Positions 24,031-33,026 of a DNA stretch of 64,000 nucleotides are shown piece after piece. The notes below the pieces were generated by a model. The model had not been told where the DNA came from. It did no database searches and saw nothing but the letters and a program-made list of their open reading frames with translations. Numbering within the stretch: the first letter of the stretch is position 1; each line of letters starts with the position of its first letter. The position numbers and the translations under genes were made by a program. Source of the DNA: Microbacteriaceae bacterium VKM Ac-2854 (GTDB taxonomy: Bacteria > Actinomycetota > Actinomycetes > Actinomycetales > Microbacteriaceae); the NCBI GenBank assembly GCA_013205085.1, contig JABMLH010000009.1:97310-161309 (forward strand). The letters are read 5' to 3'.

Positions 24031-24690
24031 ATGACGCAGAATTCATCGGTCGCTGCCGCCGTCGCGTTCGGCGCCGCACCGGTGGTGATCATCGGGATGG
24101 CTCTGATGATCATCCTGTTCGGCGCATCGCCCGACGCCACAGGGAGCGGGCCGTGCGAGCAGCGCGACTCATCCGGCTGCACGGTGTCCGGCGACGCGAA
24201 GACGCTCGCGACGCAGCTCGTCGCCGCCATCGACGACGGCCGCCTGCGCTTCATCACCAGCGACGGCTTCGACTACGCCCAACAGGTCCACGACGCGGCC
24301 ACGGGCACCTCGGCGCCGAACTGCGGAGTCGACACCCGCATCCTGCAGATCGTCTCCGTCGCGCTGTCGAACTTCGGCAGCGTCGGCATCTCGGACCTGA
24401 ACCGGCAATGCACCGGTGTGCTCGCGGGAGCGGGCACGGGCTCGGCGCACTGGATCGACGGCGGCGGCCACGCGGTCGACCTCACCGCGCTCGACGGCGT
24501 CGCACTGACGGGCTGCGACGCGAACTCCGTTCGGTTGCTGCGGATCCTCGACCCGATGGTGCCGCCCGGTACGCGCGCCGGGCAGGCGCAGTGCCGACGC
24601 GACGAGTTCACGAACATCGACGGCTTCGACGACACGGAGAACCACCTGCATGTCGACGTCGCGTACGCCACGGGCGGCCCGGCCGCCTGA
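24031..24690 (+). CDS. Membrane-anchored protein, candidate M15-type wall peptidase
   Basis: 219 aa. An N-terminal helix (residues 11-31, VVIIGMALMIILFGA) anchors an external domain. Two clusters resemble D,D-peptidases of family M15: SAHWIDGGGHAVDL (His140, Asp150) and ENHLHVDV (His205, His207). The first is three residues longer than the usual spacing, so the zinc site needs proof. Six cysteines suggest disulfides. In secretion systems such enzymes open peptidoglycan (VirB1-like role). The ATG follows the lipoprotein stop by 1 bp. Confidence 0.6.
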   Translation: MTQNSSVAAAVAFGAAPVVIIGMALMIILFGASPDATGSGPCEQRDSSGCTVSGDAKTLATQLVAAIDDGRLRFITSDGFDYAQQVHDAATGTSAPNCGVDTRILQIVSVALSNFGSVGISDLNRQCTGVLAGAGTGSAHWIDGGGHAVDLTALDGVALTGCDANSVRLLRILDPMVPPGTRAGQAQCRRDEFTNIDGFDDTENHLHVDVAYATGGPAA

Positions 24691-24746
24691 AGCGGATCTC
24701 GCCGGCGCGATCGCGGCGGCGACCACCTCGAAGAACAGGAGAAGCG

Positions 24747-25052
24747 ATGTCCGTACTGGCTTTCGCGAACGAAGTGATCATGGCCGGCAGCGTTCTCGCC
24801 GCTGATATCCCGGATCCCGGCGACGGTTCGATGCCTCCCGGCTTCGAACGGTTCGAGGATGTGATCGGTTGGGTCAAGTGGATCGCCCTCGGCGTCGCCG
24901 TCATCGGGCTGATCATCCTCGGCGCGACGCTTGCGATCAGCTCCCGCCGCGGCGAGGGGATGGAGATCGGCGGCTGGCTGGGGCGCATCCTGATCGGCGT
25001 CATCATCATCGCCGGCGCGGTCGGCCTCGTGAGCTTCTTCGTCGGCGGATGA
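24747..25052 (+). CDS. Pilin-like two-helix membrane protein (VirB2-like)
   Basis: 101 aa with two strongly hydrophobic helices, residues about 44-66 (WIALGVAVIGLIILGATLAI) and 79-98 (GRILIGVIIIAGAVGLVSFF), joined by a short charged loop SSRRGEGMEIGG. This hairpin layout and size match VirB2/TrbC-type pilins and actinobacterial equivalents. GGAG precedes ATG 24747 by 5 nt. Its stop overlaps the next start (ATGA). No classical signal peptide is obvious. Confidence 0.65.
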   Translation: MSVLAFANEVIMAGSVLAADIPDPGDGSMPPGFERFEDVIGWVKWIALGVAVIGLIILGATLAISSRRGEGMEIGGWLGRILIGVIIIAGAVGLVSFFVGG

Positions 25053-25849
25053 GCGTGTTCGATTCCCAGGAAGCCGGCCCTCCGCCCGAGACGGGCGGCG
25101 ACGACCGCCGGAACGCTCGATCCCGCCAACGCGGCCTCCGCGTCGCCGCTGTCGTCGTCGTCGGTGCGATCGCTCTCGTCGCACTCCTGCTGAGAGGGGT
25201 CGGCGTGTTCGGCGGCGACCATGGTCTCTCCCCCGACGGTGACGTGAAGCCCACCGGGGTGGCCGAGTCAACCGATACGGGGTCCGCGGAATCATCGGTC
25301 GCCGACGACGCATCGAGCACGTGCGGGCTCCCCGGCCTCGAGACGAGTGGGACTCTGATGGCGGCGCCGGAGGCCGAGTGGACGATCGTCGGGACCATGG
25401 CGGCGCCGGACTCCCCCGCCTCCGGGCCCGGCGTGGTCGAGGATGACGGACTCCGCCGCTGCTACGCGCACACCGTCGAGGGCGCCGTCTTCATGACCGC
25501 GAACATGTGGGCGATGGGTTCCGACCCGGATCTGACGTCGCTCTTCTCGGAGCGGATGACCGCGCCGGGGCCCGGTCGCGATCTGCTGCTCTCGCACGAC
25601 CCGCAACGCGGCGACAGCGGCCTGCGTGGCCAGATCGTCGGCTTCAAGGTCGTGACGTATTCGGACACCGACGCGACGATCGACACCGCGTTCCAGTTCA
25701 CCGACGGGCGGCTGATCAGCTTCCCCTTCGCGGTGAAATGGGTCGATGGCGACTGGAAGGCGGTGGTCGCCGACGACGGTACTCCGTCGTTCCGGCCGGT
25801 GCAGTTGCAGAGCCTGGGCGGGTACGTGGTCTGGGGCGGACTGTCGTGA
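25049..25849 (+). CDS. Bitopic membrane protein, VirB8-like position
   Basis: 266 aa: a charged cytoplasmic N-terminus (residues 1-31), one membrane helix (32-49, VAAVVVVGAIALVALLLRG), a Ser/Asp-rich linker, and an external domain (about 90-266) with the late segment DATIDTAFQFTDGRLISFPF and VKWVDGDWKAVVADDG. One helix followed by a mixed alpha/beta domain ending in a VxWxDGDWK-type strand resembles VirB8/TcpC-like proteins. It overlaps both neighbours by 4 bp, so translation is coupled. Confidence 0.65.
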   Translation: MSVFDSQEAGPPPETGGDDRRNARSRQRGLRVAAVVVVGAIALVALLLRGVGVFGGDHGLSPDGDVKPTGVAESTDTGSAESSVADDASSTCGLPGLETSGTLMAAPEAEWTIVGTMAAPDSPASGPGVVEDDGLRRCYAHTVEGAVFMTANMWAMGSDPDLTSLFSERMTAPGPGRDLLLSHDPQRGDSGLRGQIVGFKVVTYSDTDATIDTAFQFTDGRLISFPFAVKWVDGDWKAVVADDGTPSFRPVQLQSLGGYVVWGGLS

Positions 25850-27438
25850 TCGCCCTCGCCGCGGCGAACGAACCCTGCGCGCTGATCGACGTCGGATGCT
25901 GGGCGGCCACGGGGATCGCCGGAATCGTCTCCCAAGCGTCCGACGACGCGCTGCAGCAGTTCGTGAACAGCATCCTGGAAGGCTTCGGCAAAGCCGTCGC
26001 CTCACTCGGGACGCTGTGGGTGTACGTCCCGTCCGCCGTGCTGATCGAGGGTGAGAACCCCGGCCGAGGAGGTGGCACGCCGCCGGCGGCGGACGCCTTC
26101 ACCACCATCCTCGGCTACGTCACGTGGGTATCGCTCGGCCTCTGCGTGCTCTCGCTCATCGTGGCGGGAGCCATGCTCGCCTCGCGTCGGCGGCACGGCG
26201 ACGGCGAGACGCACCTCGGCAGGCTCGGCGTCATCGTGCTCGCGGTGATGCTGATCTCGGCGGCGACGTCCATCGTCTCCGCGCTGCTGCCGTCCTCGGC
26301 ACCGGCGGCGTCGAACACCGTCGGCTTCCTGCAGAACCAGCTGTGGTGGTACACCGGCGCGCTCGCCGTCCTGTCGGTCATCCTCGCCGCCGCGCGGATG
26401 GCCTGGACGCAGCGTGCCCAGCCGGCGCGCGAACTGTTCAGGGGGCTGCTCACGCTGCTCGCCGTCTCGGGCGCCGGGCTCACGGTGATCTCGCTGGCCA
26501 CCGGCGCGGCCGACCAGTTCTCGGTGTGGATCTTGGACAACTCGACCGACTGCACGGTGTCGAACGGCGAGTCGAACTGCTTCGGGACGAATCTGTACCG
26601 GGTGATCTCGCTGACGGCGTCGGCGCCGGCCTCGCTCGGGCTCATCGCCGTCTTCCTGCTCGGCCTGATCGCCCTCGTGCTCAGCTACGTCCAAGTCGCG
26701 CTCATGGTGGTGCGCGGCGGCATGCTCGTGATCCTGGCCGGGATCCTGCCGCTGACCGCCTCGTTCACGAATACGGAGATGGGCCGCGCGTGGTTCGGTC
26801 GAGCGGTCGGCTGGACGCTGGCCTTCGTCCTCTACAAACCCGCCGCCGCGATCATCTACGCCGCCGCGTTCCGGCTCTCGGGGACCGACCTCTTCGCCGG
26901 CGACGGCACCGGCCTGCTGCAGATCGTCACGGGGCTCGCGCTGATGCTCATGGCGCTGGTCGCGCTGCCGGCGCTGATGCGGTTCGTCACTCCTGCCGTC
27001 TCCGCTCTCGCCCAGGGCGGCGCCGGTGCCGGCGCGATAGCACTCGCCGGCGCCGCGGGGTCGATGGCGGGCGAGATCGCACAGGGGGCGATCCGCGCGA
27101 GCAACGCCCACAGCGGCGGCGGGAGCGCGGCCGCGATGCCGACGGGGGGATCCGGCGGGGCGGGGGCGATGCTCCGTCCCTCGTCGTCCGGCGCAGCCGC
27201 AGGAGGTCGCGCGGCGGCCTCGGCAGCGGGGCCGTCCGGCGGGGCGACCGGGGCTGGAGCCGCTGCGGGTGGATCGGCGGCCGGCGCCGCCGCGGCGAGT
27301 GGAGCCGCTGCGAGCGGCGCCCTCGCTGCCGCCGGCCCCGTCGGCCTCGGCATCGCCGCCGCCCAGAAAGTCGGCGAGAGCGCCAGCAAGGCCGCCGCAA
27401 CGGTGAAGAGCCTGGCTGACGAGGCCACCGGCAGCTGA
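25846..27438 (+). CDS. Polytopic membrane protein, VirB6/TrbL-like
   Basis: 530 aa starting at GTG 25846, which overlaps the previous stop (GTGA). About eight membrane helices lie between residues 85 and 390, with a loop at about 225-255 carrying cysteines in DNSTDCTVSNGESNC. The last 130 residues are almost only Gly, Ala and Ser, a low-complexity tail common in actinobacterial VirB6-like proteins. The likely role is the inner-membrane channel of the secretion machine. Confidence 0.75.
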   Translation: MIALAAANEPCALIDVGCWAATGIAGIVSQASDDALQQFVNSILEGFGKAVASLGTLWVYVPSAVLIEGENPGRGGGTPPAADAFTTILGYVTWVSLGLCVLSLIVAGAMLASRRRHGDGETHLGRLGVIVLAVMLISAATSIVSALLPSSAPAASNTVGFLQNQLWWYTGALAVLSVILAAARMAWTQRAQPARELFRGLLTLLAVSGAGLTVISLATGAADQFSVWILDNSTDCTVSNGESNCFGTNLYRVISLTASAPASLGLIAVFLLGLIALVLSYVQVALMVVRGGMLVILAGILPLTASFTNTEMGRAWFGRAVGWTLAFVLYKPAAAIIYAAAFRLSGTDLFAGDGTGLLQIVTGLALMLMALVALPALMRFVTPAVSALAQGGAGAGAIALAGAAGSMAGEIAQGAIRASNAHSGGGSAAAMPTGGSGGAGAMLRPSSSGAAAGGRAAASAAGPSGGATGAGAAAGGSAAGAAAASGAAASGALAAAGPVGLGIAAAQKVGESASKAAATVKSLADEATGS

Positions 27439-27454
27439 TCGAGGAGACGATGAC

Positions 27455-28957
27455 ATGACGAATGATGCGAGCGCGCCGCGCACCTACGGCAACTGGCGCC
27501 GACCGACCACGGCGGGGATCCTCGGCCTGGGCCAGCTGGCCACCGGAATCCTCTTCGCCGGAATCGTCGCGTCGATCATCGCCGCGATGGTCTCGGACGT
27601 GGTGACGGCGCTCGGCGTCGCGCTGGTCTTCGGGCTCTTCCTGCTGACGGTCGCCATCAAGGACAAACACGGGCAGAGCGCCCTGACACGAACGGTGAAT
27701 CGGATGAACTGGCTGTACACCCGCGGCAAGGGCGCGAACGTCTATCGCTCCGGCCCGATCGGCCGCGCCACGTGGGGCCGCCATCAGCTGCCGGGTCTGG
27801 CCGCGCCGTCACGGATCTCCGAGCACGAGGACTCGCACGGGCGGCCGTTCGCGCTGATCCACGTTCCCGCGACCCGGCACTTCACCGTCGTCATCGCGAC
27901 CGAGCCGGACGGAGCGGCCCTCGTCGACCAGGAACAGATCGACAATCAGGTGGCGGAGTACGGCATCTGGCTGGCGAACCTCGGTGACGAGCCCGGTGTC
28001 GAGGCGGCGGCGGTCACGATCGAGACGGCACCGGACACGGGTACCCGGCTGCGGGCCGAGGTGGAGGGCTCGATCGATCCGGACGCACCGGAGTTCGCCA
28101 AAGCGATGCTCCGCGAGGTCGTCGAGACGTACCCGGTCGGCTCGGCGACCATCCGGGCTCTGATCTCGATCACGTTCGCGGCCAGCACTCGGAACAACGC
28201 GAAGCGCCGCACGGCGGAGGACGTCGGCAGCGACCTCTCCGCGCGGCTGCCTGGCCTGACATCGGGCCTCGCCGCCACCGGCGCGGGAGCGGCCCGGCCC
28301 CTCGGAGTGCAGGAGCTGTGCGAGGTGATCCGGGTCGCTTACGACCCGGCCGCCGCGGTGCTGATCGACCGGGCGCACGCCGCGGGTGAGACTCCCGAAC
28401 TGAGCTGGACGGACGTCGGCCCGACCGCCCACCAGGCGAACTGGGACTCCTATGTCCACGACTCCGCGGTGTCCTGCAGTTGGCTGATGACGAGCCCACC
28501 GCGCGGTGTTGTGCAATCGGGCATCCTCTCGCGGCTGCTGGCGCCGCACCGCGACATCGCACGCAAGCGGGTCACCCTGCTGTATCGGCCGATCGACCCG
28601 GCGCGCGCGGCGGCGATCGTGGAGGCCGACGTGAACGCGGCGTCGTTCAACGCGACCTCCAGCGCCAAGCCGAGCGCGCGCTCCACCCTGTCGACCCGCT
28701 CCGCTCAAGCCACCGCAGCGGAGGAGGCATCCGGCGCGGGCCTGCTGAACTTCGGCCTGATCGTCACCGCCACCGTTCTCGAACGCGGCCGCGTCGCCGA
28801 CGCGCGGGCGGCCGTCGACAACCTGAGCGCGTCCGCACGGCTGCGGCTGCGTCCGGCGTACGGCAGCCAGGACTCGGCTTTCGCCGCCGGGCTGCCGCTG
28901 GGGCTGGTCCTGCCGCGGCATCTGCGCATCCCGAGCGAAGTGCGGGATCAGCTGTGA
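27455..28957 (+). CDS. SCO6880-family type IV secretion protein
   Basis: 500 aa. The N-terminus RTYGNWRRPTTAGILGLGQL and the two adjacent membrane helices (about residues 21-66) are the hallmarks of the SCO6880 family, found next to VirB4-like ATPases in actinobacteria and thought to stand in for VirB3. The soluble part contains FALIHVPATRHFTVVIATEP and an N-terminal VirB4-like feel in spacing, but no P-loop. GAGGAG precedes the ATG. The stop overlaps the next start (GTGA). Confidence 0.85.
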   Translation: MTNDASAPRTYGNWRRPTTAGILGLGQLATGILFAGIVASIIAAMVSDVVTALGVALVFGLFLLTVAIKDKHGQSALTRTVNRMNWLYTRGKGANVYRSGPIGRATWGRHQLPGLAAPSRISEHEDSHGRPFALIHVPATRHFTVVIATEPDGAALVDQEQIDNQVAEYGIWLANLGDEPGVEAAAVTIETAPDTGTRLRAEVEGSIDPDAPEFAKAMLREVVETYPVGSATIRALISITFAASTRNNAKRRTAEDVGSDLSARLPGLTSGLAATGAGAARPLGVQELCEVIRVAYDPAAAVLIDRAHAAGETPELSWTDVGPTAHQANWDSYVHDSAVSCSWLMTSPPRGVVQSGILSRLLAPHRDIARKRVTLLYRPIDPARAAAIVEADVNAASFNATSSAKPSARSTLSTRSAQATAAEEASGAGLLNFGLIVTATVLERGRVADARAAVDNLSASARLRLRPAYGSQDSAFAAGLPLGLVLPRHLRIPSEVRDQL

Positions 28958-30879
28958 GCGCGCGGCCGGAGCTGGTGGTGGACCCGATCGAGTCGGCCGA
29001 TGAGTCGGACGAACTGCCGACGCGGCGCTCGCTCCGCGCCGCCCGTTCGTCGCCCGGGTTGCCTACCGAACCGGGCACCCCGACGAGCGGTGGTGAGACC
29101 GCGTGGGTGTGGGAGTGGGACAGCGAGCCGGCGCCGGAATCGAAGGCCGTCGACGCGAGGCGGGCTGCGCGCGTCCCGAAGACAGGTCGCGAAGCGAAGC
29201 CGCCCCGCCAATCGAAGGCACCCCGCGAAGCGAAAGCACCCCGCGAAACGAAGCCGCGGAAGATCCCGCACGCCGGCGGCGTAGAACCGAGCCGCACCGC
29301 GCCGAGCCGTCCGCTGCGTCCGGGCATCCGCGGCTGGCTGGGCCGCGGCGGCGGCGAGGCCGCGAACGTGCAGGCCGCCGATGAGTTCCGCGGAACCACG
29401 GTGCAGATCTGCGGGCTGTACCCGTTCTCGGTCGGTACCGGCACCCCGATGATCGGCGTTCCGCTCGGCAAGAACCTGGCGACGGGTGCGAGCGTGTGCT
29501 GCGACCCGATCTCGTGGTTCCAGCGCGCCCAGCTGATCAGCAATCCGTCGATGTTCGTTCTCGGCAAGCCGGGCCTCGGCAAGTCGTCGCTGACGCGGCG
29601 GATGGCGGCGGGGCTCGCGGGCTACGGGGTGCTGCCGCTGGTGTTGGGCGATCTCAAGCCCGACTATCTCGACGAGGTCGAGGCGCTGGACGGCCAGGTG
29701 ATCACCCTCGGACGCGGACGCGGCTACCTGAACATCCTCGATCCGGGCGAAGCCACCCAGGCCGCGACGCGGCTCCGGGAGGCGGCGAGCGCCGCCCTCG
29801 CGGAGGCCGAGTCGCTCGAGCGGGCCGGACAGCCCACCGCTCAGGCCCTGGCCCGGCGACGGCAGGGCGCGAAGTGCGAGCGGCTCGCGGAGCAGGTGCT
29901 CGCGGATGCGCACGGCCGCCGACTCACGATGGTGTCCGCGCTGCTGACCATCCTGCGTTCAGAACCACCGAGCGACCGCGAGGAGACCATCGTCGATCGC
30001 GCCCTGAAGTACCTCGATGAGCAGCACACCGGCGTGCCGGTGCTTTCCGACTTGCTGCGCGTGATCCAGGACGCGCCGGAGCCGGTGCGGCAGGTCGCGC
30101 TGGACCGCGGCGACCTCGACCGCTATCGCGAGATCACCGAGAACCTCGAGGCCTCTCTGATCGGCTTGACCACGGGCGGTCGGCTCGGCGAGATCTTCGC
30201 CCGGCCTACCACGACGCCGATGAGGCGCGATCGTCCGGTGGTCTACGACGTCTCCTCCGTCGACGACTCCGAGGGCGACTTGCAGGCCGCGATTCTGCTG
30301 GCCTGCTGGAGCGCCGGCTTCGGCACGGTGAACGTCGCCTCCGCCCTGGCCGACGCCGAGCTCGAACCGCGGCGGCACTACTTCGTCATCCTCGACGAAC
30401 TGTGGCGAGCGCTGCGTGCCGGCCGCGGCATGGTCGATCGGGTGGATGCGCTGACCCGCCTGAACCGTGCGCGCGGCGTCGGCCTCGCGATGATCTCGCA
30501 CACCATGAGCGACCTCCTGGCGCTGGCGACGACGGAGGATCAGATGAAGGCGCGCGGATTCGTGGAACGCAGCGGCATGGTGATCTGCGGCGGCCTGCCC
30601 GGTGCGGAGATGCCGCTGCTCACCTCCGCCGTGCCGCTCTCTCGGGCCGAGCAGGACATGCTGACCTCCTGGCAGGATCCGCCGGCCTGGGATCCGTTCT
30701 CCGGTCACGAGGCGGAGCCGCCGGGTCGAGGACGGTTCCTGATCAAGGTCGGTGGTCGACCGGGCATCCCGATCCGGGTGGAACTGACCGCTGCGGAGTA
30801 CGGGATCAACGACACCAACAAGCTATGGCACGAACGCTCGCGCACGGGGCGCTCGAACGAGCATCGGGCGCAGCCGTGA
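28954..30879 (+). CDS. VirB4/TraC-like secretion ATPase
   Basis: 641 aa starting at GTG 28954. A disordered, Lys/Pro/Ala-rich N-terminal region (to about residue 125, repeating APREAKAPRETK) precedes the ATPase. Walker A is GKPGLGKS (204-211) and Walker B is FVILDELW (477-484). The LDELWRALRAG block and the long helical insert match VirB4-type hexameric ATPases that power pilus assembly and transfer. It overlaps its neighbours by 4 bp on both sides. Confidence 0.85.
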   Translation: MSARPELVVDPIESADESDELPTRRSLRAARSSPGLPTEPGTPTSGGETAWVWEWDSEPAPESKAVDARRAARVPKTGREAKPPRQSKAPREAKAPRETKPRKIPHAGGVEPSRTAPSRPLRPGIRGWLGRGGGEAANVQAADEFRGTTVQICGLYPFSVGTGTPMIGVPLGKNLATGASVCCDPISWFQRAQLISNPSMFVLGKPGLGKSSLTRRMAAGLAGYGVLPLVLGDLKPDYLDEVEALDGQVITLGRGRGYLNILDPGEATQAATRLREAASAALAEAESLERAGQPTAQALARRRQGAKCERLAEQVLADAHGRRLTMVSALLTILRSEPPSDREETIVDRALKYLDEQHTGVPVLSDLLRVIQDAPEPVRQVALDRGDLDRYREITENLEASLIGLTTGGRLGEIFARPTTTPMRRDRPVVYDVSSVDDSEGDLQAAILLACWSAGFGTVNVASALADAELEPRRHYFVILDELWRALRAGRGMVDRVDALTRLNRARGVGLAMISHTMSDLLALATTEDQMKARGFVERSGMVICGGLPGAEMPLLTSAVPLSRAEQDMLTSWQDPPAWDPFSGHEAEPPGRGRFLIKVGGRPGIPIRVELTAAEYGINDTNKLWHERSRTGRSNEHRAQP

Positions 30880-32591
30880 CGGCGCCCGCTCGGAACCGGA
30901 TGCGGGAGCCCGGTCGGCGCGGGGATGACGCCGTTCTTCTCGCGATCGCGCTGAGCGTCCTCGCGATCATCGCCGTGTTCTGGTTCGCGCTCGCGGCGGG
31001 ATCCGCACTGAGCGGCGCGAATCCGGCATTGCCACGGGATCCGTTCGAGGTCGTCGGCGGGCTCGTCGACGGCACGGTGGTCTGGCCTGCGACGTCGTCG
31101 GCACTGGCGGCGGTCGGCGTGGCGCTCCTGGTCACCCTCCTCGTCTGCATCCTGCGAGCGCGTTCCCGGGCGCGCCCTGGCCTGGACCATCTGGCGCGGT
31201 ACCTCGCCGGGCCGCGGGAACTCGCCCATCGGATGCGGCGCGAGGCGCTGCGGACATCGACGCGCTTGGGGGTGAGCGGCTCGCCGGGCATCCCACTCGG
31301 TGCGCTCGTGCAGGGCGGCGCCACGGTGTTCGCCTCGTACGAGGACATGATGATCCTGATCGCCGGCCCGCGGGTGGGCAAGTCGACCGGCCTCGTGATC
31401 CCCGCGATCCTGGCCGCCCCAGGTGCCGTGGTGACCACCTCCAACAAGCGCGACGTCCTCGACGCGACCCGCGACGTCCGCGCGTCGAGCGGTGAGGTGT
31501 GGGTGTTCGATCCGCAACGAGTCGCGCTGGAGCCGGCGAGCTGGTGGTGGAATCCGCTCAGCTCGGTGACCGACGACACCAAGGCGGAGAGGCTGGCCCA
31601 GCACTTCGCCGCCGGCTCGAAGACACCGGGAGCCGCCGAGGACGCGTTCTTCGATCCGAAAGGTCAGAGCTTCCTCGCCGGACTGCTTCTGGCTGCGGCG
31701 GTCGGGCGTCGGCCCGTGTCGCAGGTGTACACCTGGCTGACGAATCCGTCGGACGCGGAACCCATCCGCTTGCTCGAAGACGCCGGCTTCGACCGCATCG
31801 CGGACGGCGTCGCCGGCGTCCAGCGCTCGACCGAGAAGCTGCGCGACTCGGTGTACCAGACCGCGGAGAAGATGGCGGGCTGTCTGAAGAACTCCGGCAT
31901 CGAGACCTGGGTGAATCCCGATCCGCGGCGACCACGACCGGAATTCGACCCGCGTGCTTTCGTCCGCGGCTCCGGCACGCTGTACTCCCTGTCGAAGGAG
32001 GGTGCGGGCAGTGCCGGTCCGTTGGTCACGGCGCTCACGGCCGCCACGATCGAGGCGGCGGAAGAACTCGCGGCGAATTCGCCGTCCGGCCGACTGCCGA
32101 CCCCGCTGCTCGGCGTCCTCGACGAGGCGGCGAACGTGTGCCGGTGGAGCGAGCTCGCGGACCTCTATTCGCATTTCGGCTCGCGCGGCATCCCGATGCT
32201 GAGCGTGTTCCAGTCCTATTCCCAAGGAGTCGCCGTCTTCGGTCGCGACGGGATGCGCAAGCTGTGGAGCGCCAGCACCGTCAAGCTCTACGCGGGCGGG
32301 GTCGCGGAAACCGAGTTCCTCGGTGAGCTTTCGGAACTGATCGGGAGCTACGACCGCGAGACCTCCTCCGTCTCGTTCTCGCGCGACACCCGAACGGTCT
32401 CGCGAGCCCTCAGCCGGGAGCGGATCCTGGAGGTGCAGCAACTCGCCGACCTGCCGCGTGGTCGGGCGGTGCTGTTCTCCAGCGGCGCCCGGGCGACGCT
32501 GCTGCGAACGGTTCCGTGGCACCGCGGGCCGCACGCGAACGCGATCCGCGCCTCCCTCGCGAAGCACGACCCGGCGCACTCGGAACGCTGA
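30876..32591 (+). CDS. VirD4-like coupling ATPase
   Basis: 571 aa starting at GTG 30876, overlapping the VirB4-like stop. Two N-terminal membrane helices (about 19-42 and 72-94) precede a TraM-recognition/VirD4 ATPase: Walker A AGPRVGKST (163-171), TTSNKRDVLDATRD, and Walker B LLGVLDEAAN (411-420). HFGSRGIPMLSVFQSYSQG is the usual sensor region. Such proteins bring substrates, DNA or protein, to the channel. No relaxase is encoded nearby, so the cargo is open. Confidence 0.88.
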   Translation: MTAPARNRMREPGRRGDDAVLLAIALSVLAIIAVFWFALAAGSALSGANPALPRDPFEVVGGLVDGTVVWPATSSALAAVGVALLVTLLVCILRARSRARPGLDHLARYLAGPRELAHRMRREALRTSTRLGVSGSPGIPLGALVQGGATVFASYEDMMILIAGPRVGKSTGLVIPAILAAPGAVVTTSNKRDVLDATRDVRASSGEVWVFDPQRVALEPASWWWNPLSSVTDDTKAERLAQHFAAGSKTPGAAEDAFFDPKGQSFLAGLLLAAAVGRRPVSQVYTWLTNPSDAEPIRLLEDAGFDRIADGVAGVQRSTEKLRDSVYQTAEKMAGCLKNSGIETWVNPDPRRPRPEFDPRAFVRGSGTLYSLSKEGAGSAGPLVTALTAATIEAAEELAANSPSGRLPTPLLGVLDEAANVCRWSELADLYSHFGSRGIPMLSVFQSYSQGVAVFGRDGMRKLWSASTVKLYAGGVAETEFLGELSELIGSYDRETSSVSFSRDTRTVSRALSRERILEVQQLADLPRGRAVLFSSGARATLLRTVPWHRGPHANAIRASLAKHDPAHSER

Positions 32592-32593
32592 AC

Positions 32594-32974
32594 ATGACCG
32601 AAATCGCTGAGGGGACGTTCTACGGCTCGGCCGACGAGTTCTTGCGGCGTTGGCTCCGCTTCGCGTACCGCCGCACGGTCAGCCGTCCGGGCCGCGGCGA
32701 GCTGCGCTGGCGCGCCGACTGGTGGCGGGTGGAGGAGGCGCTCGGCCGGATCGAGGCGATGTGGCGCTCGTGGGAGCAGGCGCGACTCGATCCGGTCGGC
32801 ATGACGAACTGGTGGCTGTACGTGGCGGATCCGATGATGCGGGTGCTGCTCTCGAGCGACGGGCCGTTCGCCGGGTCCGCGGATGAGAACCGGCCGGGCG
32901 AGCCGCTGCCGTACGCCGCGCCGCCGGCGGGGATGTTCGCGGCGGATCGGTGGGCGGACGCCGCTGCAGGCTGA
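32594..32974 (+). CDS. DUF4913-type protein
   Basis: 126 aa. The central WRVEEALGRIEAMWRSWEQA followed by RLDPVGMTNWWLYVADPMM and SDGPF matches the DUF4913 pattern, a family often encoded beside actinobacterial type IV secretion genes. The tail is Pro/Ala-rich. It begins 3 bp after the coupling ATPase stop and closes the operon. Function unknown; an accessory or substrate-linked role is inferred from position. Confidence 0.75.
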   Translation: MTEIAEGTFYGSADEFLRRWLRFAYRRTVSRPGRGELRWRADWWRVEEALGRIEAMWRSWEQARLDPVGMTNWWLYVADPMMRVLLSSDGPFAGSADENRPGEPLPYAAPPAGMFAADRWADAAAG

Positions 32975-33026
32975 GACTTCCGGTAGAAACGGGCGCACCG
33001 CGGCGGGCGACGTTCAGGCTGGAGCC

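Noticed and set aside
23541..32974. Integrative conjugative element
   Set aside because: No integrase, relaxase, att repeats or tRNA target could be found around the operon.
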